NCBI GenBank assembly: GCA_964019135.1
Contig: OZ025255.1
Location: forward strand, 40,330,811 to 40,394,810
Reading direction: 5' to 3'
Source: Arenicola marina
Taxonomy: Eukaryota; Annelida; Polychaeta; Arenicolidae
Length of the DNA stretch: 64,000 nucleotides
The position numbers were made by a program, and so were the translations under genes. Positions 44,291 to 55,700 of the stretch are shown here, piece after piece (the stretch's first letter is position 1; each line of letters opens with the position of its first letter). Below the pieces are notes generated by a model. The model was given only the letters and a program-made list of their open reading frames with translations. It was not told the DNA's origin and made no database searches.

Positions 44291-45816
44291 CTAAAGTCAA
44301 AGTCATAAATGCCGTAGCGTGTCGTTTCGGTCCATATTTTCCACGAATTTGTCGCGATCGCTCTAAAAATCACTGACGTGAGAAAGCAACACCGTGCAAT
44401 TTGAATGATGCCAAACTTACGTGTGTACTGCGATGTTATCCTTTTTTAAGACACAAATAATAATTCTCCATGCTGACACTCCATTGCCAACAGACCCTTT
44501 GTCGCCAATAGGGCTATAAAGTCTCGTTCGCTTAGACTTCCGGTTTACTCATTTTGGGGACAAACAAACGAAGCACGTGTTCGGAACGAGTTTAGAATCT
44601 CTGCGCACGCTGGTATCCTGACTATCTGTGACGTAGGCGTGACGTGTATGTTACGCAAAGAGTGAGGCTGGGAACCAGACTACCTGCGCAAGAGCCAGGC
44701 GCCGAGGGGTGTGTCCATTGCGGAAGGCCTGGCGATATATTTAAGAATATTTAAGAAATATAGCTGCCCAAAACGGATAGACGACATATTTTTCATTCAT
44801 TTGCGCCACCACAATGACTAATATTTGTTACGACGGGACAACACGGCTGAGAAACTAACGTTTGTTTGCATTTCTTACGAAAACGAGACATTATGACGTC
44901 ACCTGGATTCTCCCCGAGTGACAACGTTGGCGCAACGCTTCAAACAGAAAACTTACCAAGAATGAAGAACTTTGTCCTTTCGTGATCCAAAAGTCATACG
45001 AAAACATCCTACTGGTCTTAATTTACCTTTACTATGTGGTTTAATGACGCGTGTGTTGTAACTCCATGCGCTGCACATTTTGACAGAGGAATGGTTAAGT
45101 CGATCTCTGCTCTCGCCCTTTTTGTTACCGCGGAGGCACGTGAAACTGTGACGTCACTCGCAGTCTGTAGAACTCGCGAAAGCCCGGGTGCAGGGCTAAA
45201 TTTAGAACGCTATTTTTAGCTTTCGAGTGTTGTGAAGACGGATTTTTCCTTGTATATTCCCAAAGTTCTGCGCTCCATCGCCTCCAAATAGTTTAACGTC
45301 TATCTCCCATAGCCATGTTTAGTGAAAGGGTACTCATAGTCTTTAGAATAAACCTGGAAAGAAATTGACTTATAGCTGCCTATAGTTCAACATGGAGCAC
45401 GTGTGTTTGTTTGTCCCCAAAATTGAAGTCTCCCGGCCCGATCGCGAGAACTGTATAGCCCTATAGACTAAATCACAGACAATGAAATGCTCTATAGTTG
45501 CCATGGCGCGCGTGGCTGGTACAAATATAGAGCATCTATTGTTCAGAGCACGTTCGGCGCCATGGCAACTGCGTCATCTTATGACGTGTGCTTTAGTATA
45601 TTTGCGGAACTGCTTTTGCTGCCAATGGAGTGTCAGCATGGAGAAATATTGTTTGGGTCTTAAAAAAGGATAACATCGCAGTACACAGGTAAGTTGGTAA
45701 CATTAAAATTGCACGGTGTTGCTTTCTCACGTGAGTGATTTTTAGAGCGATCGCGACAAATTCGTGGAAAATATGGGCCGAAACGACACGCTACGGCATT
45801 TATGACTTTGACTTTA
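44291..45816. repeat. Large imperfect inverted repeat (290- and 419-bp arms)
   Basis: The left arm, 44291-44580, begins CTAAAGTCAAAGTCATAAAT and ends in GGGGACAAACAAACGAAGCA just before GTGT. The right arm, 45398-45816, is its reverse complement, reading from the outer end CTTTAG inward. Long stretches are near-identical, for example GAATTTGTCGCGATCGCTCT and AGAAAGCAACACCGTGCAAT on the left. The right arm has about 150 extra bases near 45480-45620 that are absent on the left. The 817-bp centre is not shared and has no recognised coding. No target-site duplication is obvious at the outer ends. It may be a fold-back transposon or two oppositely oriented copies of one repeat. Confidence 0.8.
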
Positions 45817-47362
45817 GTATGCAGCCATTTCAACGGAGCCACCAAACTTGTATTTCTTTTGCACCAACATTAACTGCCTCATGGCAACCAATTTGAAATG
45901 TGTCGCAAATGCAATCAGCTTGTTTAGTGTTTAACTTCCGGTCACATATACCCGGATGTTGCAGCATTAATTCTGAATGCCAAAAAATACTTGATATCAA
46001 ACCCGATACCATATCCAAATTGGCATCGCTATATCACCAATAATCAATCATTCTACTTGGCTAACGTTTAATCTGAATAATTATAAGTTTTAGTCTTCGG
46101 TTGCTGACTGACTGGGATGAGAGTGTTGGCAAACACTGTCCTAGCCTTGAAGATATACTTAGTTGTTATTTTCCTTTCCTCAAATATCTATTTCGCTTGA
46201 TTCCTTTGATGTGAGTAAATTTCAACTTGTTTTTTGTTTACGGGCGAGGGGTTTATTTTGAATACTTTGCTTTATATCCTTCACTTGGGTTTGATCACTG
46301 ATTATTTGGACACGTCTAAGGGAATGCCGTGTAGGTTTTTTTATCCAGCGAGAGAATTTCGCGACAGGTGATTAATGTAAGAAAGTCGTTCATATGACAA
46401 AAACGCCTTTTCAAGCCAGACCTGGTCACAAAACAGCAACAACACTGGAGGGGTACGTGAGTGGGCGTTTCCTTGTTAATACCGCTGATAGATTAAGTAA
46501 CACGTGTGTTATCACGTGCATGACGAATGGGTGTGTAGCCATAACGCTCGGGATGGTCAACACCATCGCCTGGACTCTGTCACCATAGATCTTGGCCAAG
46601 GGGTGTAATTAGCTCTCTAGCCAGCCGTTTATTCGCCTAATCAGGCTCCGGCCTGTGGCGTATGGAGAAGGCCTTGGGTGCCATATGAGTGGTCTGAGCG
46701 GCGTTACCCAGCCGCTGGACAGGGCAGCGGGCGTAACATTTCCGGGCGACCAGACAAGCGTAACAAGCGAAATTGGTTCTCCTAGAAAATGGCCGCCAGC
46801 CTTCCCCGTCCGATGCTGTTATACGTGAACCTCATTTTATCACCCCCCCCCCCACCCCCAATACCGCCACTCCCTCTCACCCGGGCTCCCACCTCGTCCT
46901 CTTTCTGTCTCGCCTTGTTAAAAATATAGCTGACGTTCGTCCTTGAAGCCATGGATGCGAGATATTTTCGTTCGTTTCATGACCAGATGTTTGCCACTTT
47001 CCTTTCTAATGTCCTTCCTCTCAATGTTGTTCCGGTTCCCGATGATTGCTTAACGTAACCCCCGGAGCAGCCCCCTCTCTCGATAACCCCACCCCCAGCC
47101 GAGCCCCACCAACCCTACCTCTCCCCTTACATGCATCAGTCGCCATTGTCCCCTTCCCGACCCAACTGCAGGTCGACTCGCCCCCGCTTCATTCGGCAAG
47201 GGGGGGGGGGAGAGCGTCGATTCCGGCGTTGCTATGGGGGACCACCCTCTCACGCACGAGACCACGCTGTCACCACGGCACCAAGGCAGCGTCAACGACA
47301 CCGGCTTATTAGGAATGACAGCCCGCGGTGTGTTATTGCGGGGAGCCTGTGGCCGGCCAGAA
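45817..47362. other. Unannotated sequence
   Basis: No exon, RNA gene or clear repeat. C run near 46842-46851. Confidence 0.45.
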
Positions 47363-47486
47363 CATGTTTACCCTGGCCTCCCCTGTGGCCGACCCTCCCT
47401 TTCACTGTGACCACCACCACCAACCATGTTTACCCTGGCCTCCCCTGTGGCCGACCCTCCCTTTCACTGTGACCACCACCAACCCT
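47363..47486. repeat. 62-bp tandem duplication
   Basis: Two adjacent copies of a 62-bp unit that starts CATGTTTACCCTGGCCTCCC and ends in a CACCACCAAC stretch. Confidence 0.92.
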
Positions 47487-49761
47487 CGCCGTCCTTAAGG
47501 ACGAACCAACGAACCACTGAAAAGCACTGCGCGAAACCGCCATCAATCTCATGCAAATGACACCCATTCAGCGGCCATCGTCCCCGCCAGTGTTTCTTTG
47601 TGTAATTTGCTGGGCCTTATCACCCGGAAGTCGACATAAAGCTGCTCGGCGTGACCAGCGAATCGCGAAGTATAATGGTCCAATTGCAACCCAGACGTGA
47701 TTGGATCATTCGCCAGTCCAAACAACACGACATTTCTTGTTAAATATAGCCTGTGTTGTTTGAGCGATGTGCTAGTTAGTATCTTATATATATATATTAG
47801 TTATGTATCTTATACTCGGTCTGCTTGTTTATAGACCTTTTCGAAGTTCAACATCAATTCATTCAATTGCGTGTGTGTGAACATTGATCAATTGCTCTCT
47901 GGAAGATAATAACAAGCGATTATCTCCCAGAGAGCGTCAATAAAGGCCACGTTGAGTGTGGATATATCCCGGCAATAATGCAAATGGATTTCCCGTTGTC
48001 GCCCGGTATTTGAGGTCAGTGACACGCTGATGAATAATCTCACTGAATGCCGCAGACAGGTCGAGGCTGACGAACGTCTCGAAATGACATTACGAGACCT
48101 TCTCGACCACGAGGACATCGCAGATGTCATGTCACCGCGCCCATGGCACACAGGCGCCATCTGGCGGGCGGCGACCATGACACCGGGTAGTACGATGACG
48201 TCAGACGCCAGCCTTCGTGACGTATTTGCCGACCTCGATCACGGGGTGACAATGGGCGGTGCATGTCAATAGAAAGGTCCGAGGAGACAAATTCCCGGAG
48301 CGTCCACAGGTGATTGTTTTCACAGCACAATGAGAGATCGTCTATAGGTTATGATGACTCGACCCTCCCAATCCACGCTACGCGTCACCGATAGTGTGGT
48401 CCCTGGAGTACAACGCAGTCCAGGTGTGGAGCAGCTAGCGAAGAACTGGACATAAATGTACACCATATGGTATGTTGCTTAAACACCTCACAACCTTGGG
48501 GTGTAGGGTGTTTGACGTGTTTTGATGTTCCACAGTAAATATATAAACTACATTGAGGTGCAATCCTATAAGGCATGAACTTACGTTAAAACATCTCATC
48601 TCGTAAAATAGACTTGGTCTTGAGTAGAAATGCCAGGCTGAAATTGGCTAAATTAAAATATAAGTTACTGTGCGCAAATTATCTTACGAAGTGGAGGCTG
48701 TAGGAGAACTGTGATTTGTGCCCAGGAGGACAGAACATACCATGTACACCTTTTATTTCAATACTTCCAGCGAAGACGATTTGCTCTTATAACGTCACAA
48801 GAGAAAAGAAGATATAGCAGTAACTATGGGAGCTCAGTTACTACCAAGTAGAAACCTAATATCCACCGACGACGGAAACCTTTCAGACATTGCTTGGGTA
48901 ATATAAATATAGTGTTATTTCTGAAACATGCCCTTCCGGTTGCTGCGCAGCAGAAAGCAAAAACATTGTAGATAAAACGCGGCTACTAAGTGTCAGCGTG
49001 AGTGCGTCATTACCATTATGCATTACATCTATGGATCGCATATATATCATCTAGACTCCGCTCTCAATGAGACCAATGCATATGCAAAACATGTCAATGT
49101 TGCCAGAAGGACAGACCGGCAGCAGATCTCACTCATCGCTCGCCTCGCTCTGGTACATTCATATCTAGACCCCCCATCTCGTGATCACGTGATAACGTCA
49201 CAGAACGTCATAATGATTATAGCCAAATCCCGTATCTCGGCAGATGAGGCTGCATGCAGCGCGTGGGATGCGTGCCAGGCTGCCGCAACATCAGAGAGGG
49301 CAAAACAGAATTACAAAGATCCCTAAAAACTGTATTAGCCTTTTATCTGGGAGATCGTGCGGACGCAGCAAATGCCGGCTCCAGCGGCGAGTTGGTGACG
49401 CCTGCGGGGTTTCCGCACCCACTGCAGGTGATGGCGCCGTGCCCACGCAGCCACCACCACACCCCATACCCTGCCCCAGACTATCTATCCACCGAATGTG
49501 ACACAGACAGATAACAGCCACCGACCGACCAGCGACATCAAAAAGGGTCAAGAGCTCATGCGCTGGAGCAGGGTTTTTGGCTTCGGACGGGCGATCCTTG
49601 GCCGCCAGTCACTGCCAAGCTATCGACGGGAAAATACAGATATGGCCTGCCCCTGACAATACAACATCAGCAAGCAGAGACCGGTGCATAATGGCTACAA
49701 CTGACTGGGGGCTGCCAAACACAGACCGCCGAATGGCGATTGAGTTTTATTAAGACTACTG
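47487..49761. other. Unannotated sequence
   Basis: Unique sequence with a strong hairpin at 47894-47935, listed separately. No recognised exon. The 80-codon plus frame at 48030-48272 and 102-codon frame at 49018-49326 are unrecognised. Confidence 0.45.
47894..47935. repeat. Hairpin, 16-bp stem and 10-nt loop
   Basis: GCTCTCTGGAAGATAA pairs with TTATCTCCCAGAGAGC with a single mismatch, around the loop TAACAAGCGA. It does not match the histone 3' stem-loop consensus. Function unknown. Confidence 0.8.
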
Positions 49762-52700
49762 GCTGACGGCTACCGAATGGGGACTACTGTCTGGCGATTG
49801 CCGAGTGGGGTCTGGTGACTGGCGATTGCCGAGTGGGGTCTGGTGACTGGCGATTGCCGAGTGGGGTCTGGCGACTGGCGATTGCCGAGTGGGGTCTGGT
49901 GACTGGCGATTGCCGAGTGGGGTCTGGTGACTGGCGATTGCCGAGTGGGGTCTGGTGACTGGCGATTGACGAGTGGGGTCTGGTGACTGGCGATTGCCGA
50001 GTGGGGTCTGGTGACTGGCGATTGCCGAGTGGGGTCTGGTGACTGGCGATTACCGAGTGGGGTCTGGTGACTAGCCATTGCCGAGTGGGGTCTGGTGACT
50101 GGCGATTGCCGAGTGGGGTCTGGTGACTGGCGATTGCCGAGTGGGGTCTGGTGACTGGCGATTGCCGAGTGGGGTCTGGCGACTGGCGATTGCCGAGTGG
50201 GGTCTGGTGACTGGCGATTGCCGAGTGGGGTCTGGTGACTGGCGATTGCCGAGTGGGGTCTGGCGACTGGCGATTGCCGAGTGGGGTCTGGTGACTGGCG
50301 ATTGCCGAGTGGGGTCTGGTGACTGGCGATTGCCGAGTGGGGTCTGGTGACTGGCGATTGCCGAGTAGGGTCTGGTGACTGGCGATTGACGAGTGGGGTC
50401 TGGTGACTGGCGATTGCCGAGTGGGGTATGGTGACTGGCGATTGCCGAGTGGGTTCTGGTGAATAGCGATTGCCGAGTGGGGTCTGGTGACTGGCGATTG
50501 CCGAGTGGGGTCTGATGACTAGCGATTGCCGAGTGGGGTCTGGTGACTGGCGATTGCCGAATGGGGTCTGGTGACTGGCGATTGCCGAGTGGGGTCTGGT
50601 GACTAGCGATTGCCGAGTGGGGTCTGCCGACTGGCGATTGCTGAGTGGGGTCTGGTGACTGGCGATTGCCGAGTGGGGTCTGGTGAATAGCGATTGCCGA
50701 GTGGGGTCTGGTGACTGGCGATTGCCGAGTGGGGTCTGGTGACTGGCGAATGTCGAGTGGGGTCTGGTGACTGGCGATTGCCGAGTGGGGTCTGGTGACT
50801 GGCGCTTGCCGAGTGGGGTCTGGTGACTGGCGATTGCCGAGTGGGGTCTGGTGACTGGCGATTGCCGAGTGGGGTCTGGTGACTAGCGATTGCCGAGTGG
50901 GGTCTGGCGACTGGCGATTGCCGAGTGGGGTCTGGTGACTGGCGATTGCCGAGTGGGGTCTGGTGAATAGCGATTGCCGAGTGGGGTCTGGTGACTGGCG
51001 ATTGCCGAGTGGGGTCTGATGACTAGCGATTGCCGAGTGGAGTCTGGTGACTGGCGATTGCCGAATGGGGTCTGGTGACTGGCGATTGCCGAGTGGGGTC
51101 TAGTGACTGGCGATTGCCGAGTGGGGTCTGGTGACTGGCGATTGCCGAGTGGGGTCTGGTGACTGGCGATTGCCGAGTGGGGTCTGGTGAATAGCGATTG
51201 CCGAGTGGGGTCTGATGACTAGCGATTGCCGAGTGGGGTCTGGTGACTGGCGATTGCCGAGTGGGGTCTGGTGACTGGCGATTGCCGAATGGGGTCTGGT
51301 GACTGGCGATTGCCGAGTGGGGTCTAGTGACTGGCGATTGCCGAGTGGGGTCTGGTGACTGGCGATTGCCGAGTGGGGTCTGGTGACTGGCGATTGCCGA
51401 GCGGGGTCTGGTGACTAGCGATTGCCGAGTGGGGTCTGGTCACTACTAGCGATTACCGAGTGGGGTCTGGTGACTAGCGATTGCCGAGTGGGGTCTGGTG
51501 ACTGGCGATTGCCGAGTGGGGTCTGGCGACTGGCGATTGCCGAGTGGGGTCTGGCGACTACTAGCGATTACCGAGTGGGGTCTGGTGACTAGCGATTGCC
51601 GAGTGGGGTCTGGTGACTGGCGATTGCCGAGTGGGGTCTGGTGACTGGCGATTGCCGAGTGGGGTCTGGTGACTGGCGATTGCCGAGTGGGGTCTGGTGA
51701 CTAGCGATTGCCGAGTGGGGTCTGGCGACTGGCGATTGCCGAGTGGGGTCTGGCGACTGGCGATTGCCGAGTGGGGTCTGGTGACTGGCGATTGCCGAGT
51801 GGGGTCTGGTGAATAGCGATTGCCGAGTGGGGTCTGGTGACTGGCGATTGCCGAGTGGGGTCTGATGACTAGCGATTGCCGAGTGGAGTCTGGTGACTAG
51901 CGATTGCCGAGTGGGGTCTGGTGACTACTAGCGATTACCGAGTGGGGTCTGGTGACTAGCGATTGCCGAGTGGGGTCTGGTGACTGGCGATTGCCGAGTT
52001 TGGTCTGGTGACTGGCGATTGCCGAGTGGGGTCTGGTGACTAGCGATTGCCGAGTGGGGTCTGGCGACTGGCGATTGCCGAGTGGGGTCTGGCGACTGGC
52101 GATTGCCGAGTGGGGTCTGGTGACTGGCGATTGCCGAGTGGGGTCTGGTGAATAGCGATTGCCGAGTGGGGTCTGGTGACTGGCGATTGCCGAGCGGGGT
52201 CTGGTGACTAGCGATTGCCGAGTGGGGTCTGGTGACTACTAGCGATTACCGAGTGGGGTCTGGTGACTAGCGATTGCCGAGTGGGGTCTGGTGACTGGCG
52301 ATTGGCGAGTGGGGTCTGGTGACTGGCGATTGCCGAGTGGGGTCTGGTGACTGACGATTGCCAAGTGGGGTCTGGTGACTGGCGATTGCCGAGTGGGGTC
52401 TGGTGACTGGCGATTGCCGAGTGGGGTCTGGTGACTAGCGATTGCCGAGTGGGGTCTAGTGACTGGCGATTGCCGAGTGGGGTCTGGTGACTAGCGATTG
52501 CCGAGTAGGGTCTGGTGACTGGCGATTGCCGAGTGGGGTCTGGTGACTGGCGATTGACGAGTGGGGTCTGGTGACTAGCGATTGCCGAGTGGGGTCTGGT
52601 GACTGGCGATTGCCGAGTGGGGTCTGGTGACTAGCGATTGCCGAGTGGGGTCTGGTGACGGGCGATTGCTGAGTGGGGTCTAGTGACTGGCGATTGCTGA

Positions 52701-55700
52701 GTGGGGTCTAGTGACTGGCGATTGCTGAGTGGGGTCTGGTGACTGACGATTGCCGAGTGGGGTCTGGTGACTGACGATTGCCGAGTGGGGTCTGGTGACT
52801 GGCGATTGCCGAGTGGGGTCTGGTGACTGACGATTGCCGAGTGGGGTCTGGTGACTGGCGACTGCCGAGTGGGGTCTGGTGACTGGCGATTGCCGAGTGG
52901 GGTCTGGTGACTGACGATTGCTGAGTGGGGTCTAGTGACTGGCGATTGCTGAGTGGGGTCTGGTGACTGACGATTGCCGAGTGGGGTCTGGTGACTGACG
53001 ATTGCCGAGTGGGGTCTGGTGACTGGCGATTGCCGAGTGGGGTCTAGTGAGTGGCGATTGCCGAGTGGGGTCTGGTGACGGGCGATTGCCGAGTGGGGTC
53101 TGGTGACTGACGATTGCCGAGTGGGGTCTGGTGACTGACGATGGCCGAGTGGGGTCTGGTGACTGACGATTGCCGAGTGGGGTCTGGTGACTGGCGATTG
53201 CCGAGTGGGGTCTGGTGACTGGCGATTGCCGAGTGGGGTCTAGTGACTGACGATTGCCGAGTGGGGTCTGGTGACTAGCGATTGCCGAGTGGGGTCTGGT
53301 GACTGACGATTGCTGAGTGGGGTCTGGTGACTGGCGATTGCCGAGTGGGGTCTGGTGACTGGCGATTGCCGAGTGGGGTCTGGTGACTGGCGATTGCCGA
53401 GTGGGGTCTGGTGACTGGCGATTGCCGAGTGGGGTCTGGTGACTAGCGATTGCCGAGTGGGGTCTGGTGACTGGCGATTGCCGAATGGGGTCTGGTGACT
53501 GGCGATTGCCGAGTGGGGTCTGGTGACGGGCGATTGCCGAGTGGGGTCTAGTGACTGGCGATTGCCGAGTGGGGTCTGGTGACTGGCGATTGCCGCGTGG
53601 GGTCTGGTGACTGACGATTGCCGAGTGGGGTCTGGTGACTGACGATTGCCGAGTGGGGTCTGGTGACTGACGATTGCCGAGTGGGGTCTGGTGACTGACG
53701 ATTGCCGAGTGGGGTCTGGTGACGGGCGACTGCCGAGTGGGGTCTGGTGACGGGCGATTGCTGAGTGGGGTCTAGTGACTGGCGATTGCTGAGTGGGGTC
53801 TAGTGACTGGCGATTGCTGAGTGGGGTCTGGTGACTGACGATTGCCGAGTGGGGTCTGGTGACTGACGATTGCCGAGTGGGGTCTGGTGACTGGCGATTG
53901 CCGAGTGGGGTCTGGTGACTGACGATTGCCGAGTGGGGTCTGGTGACTGGCGACTGCCGAGTGGGGTCTGGTGACTGGCGATTGCCGAGTGGGGTCTGGT
54001 GACTGACGATTGCTGAGTGGGGTCTAGTGACTGGCGATTGCTGAGTGGGGTCTGGTGACTGACGATTGCCGAGTGGGGTCTGGTGACTGACGATTGCCGA
54101 GTGGGGTCTGGTGACTGGCGATTGCCGAGTGGGGTCTGGTGACTGACGATTGCCGAGTGGGGTCTGGTGACTGACGATTGCTGAGTGGGGTCTGGTGACT
54201 GGCGATTGCCGAGTGGGGTCTGGTGACTGACGATTGCCGAGTGGGGTCTGGTGACTGACGATTGCCGAGTGGGGTCTGGTGACTGGCGATTGCCGAGTGG
54301 GGTCTGGTGACTGACGATTGCCGAGTGGGGTCTGGTGACTGGCGATTGCCGAGTGGGGTCTGGTGACTGACGATTGCTGAGTGGGGTCTGGTGACTGACG
54401 ATTGCCGAGTGGGGTCTGGTGACTGGCGATTGCCGAGTGGGGTCTGGTGACTGGCGATTGCCGAGTGGGGTCTGGTGACTGGCGATTGCCGAGTGGGGTC
54501 TGGTGACTGGCGATTGCCGAGTGGGGTCTGGTGACGGGCGATTGCCGAGTGGGGTCTGGTGACGGGCGATTGCTGAGTGGGGTCTGGTGACGGGCGATTG
54601 CTGAGTGGGGTCTGGTGACTGGCGATTGCCGAGTGGGGTCTGGTGACGGGCGATTGCCGAGTGGGGTCTGGTGACTGACGATTGCCGAGTGGGGTCTGGT
54701 GACTGGCGATTGCCGAGTGGGGTCTGGTGAATAGCGATTGCCGAGTGGGGTCTGGTGACTGGCGATTGCCGAGTGGGGTCTAGTGAGTGGCGATTGCCGA
54801 GTGGGGTCTGGTGACGGGCGATTGCCGAGTGGGGTCTGGTGACTGACGATTGCCGAGTGGGGTCTGGTGACTGACGATGGCCGAGTGGGGTCTGGTGACT
54901 GACGATTGCCGAGTGGGGTCTGGTGACTGGCGATTGCCGAGTGGGGTCTGGTGACTGGCGATTGCCGAGTGGGGTCTAGTGACTGACGATTGCCGAGTGG
55001 GGTCTGGTGACTAGCGATTGCCGAGTGGGGTCTGGTGACTGACGATTGCTGAGTGGGGTCTGGTGACTGGCGATTGCCGAGTGGGGTCTGGTGACTGGCG
55101 ATTGCCGAGTGGGGTCTGGTGACTGGCGATTGCCGAGTGGGGTCTGGTGACTGGCGATTGCCGAGTGGGGTCTGGTGACTAGCGATTGCCGAGTGGGGTC
55201 TGGTGACTGGCGATTGCCGAATGGGGTCTGGTGACTGGCGATTGCCGAGTGGGGTCTGGTGACGGGCGATTGCCGAGTGGGGTCTAGTGACTGGCGATTG
55301 CCGAGTGGGGTCTGGTGACTGGCGATTGCCGCGTGGGGTCTGGTGACTGACGATTGCCGAGTGGGGTCTGGTGACTGACGATTGCCGAGTGGGGTCTGGT
55401 GACTGACGATTGCCGAGTGGGGTCTGGTGACTGACGATTGCCGAGTGGGGTCTGGTGACGGGCGATTGCCGAGTGGGGTCTGGTGACGGGCGATTGCTGA
55501 GTGGGGTCTAGTGACTGGCGATTGCTGAGTGGGGTCTAGTGACTGGCGATTGCTGAGTGGGGTCTGGTGACTGACGATTGCCGAGTGGGGTCTGGTGACT
55601 GACGATTGCCGAGTGGGGTCTGGTGACTGGCGATTGCCGAGTGGGGTCTGGTGACTGACGATTGCCGAGTGGGGTCTGGTGACTGGCGACTGCCGAGTGG

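Noticed and set aside
47894-47935. Histone mRNA 3' stem-loop
   Set aside because: The stem is 16 bp with a 10-nt loop; the histone stem-loop has a 6-bp stem and 4-nt loop and no histone coding lies nearby.
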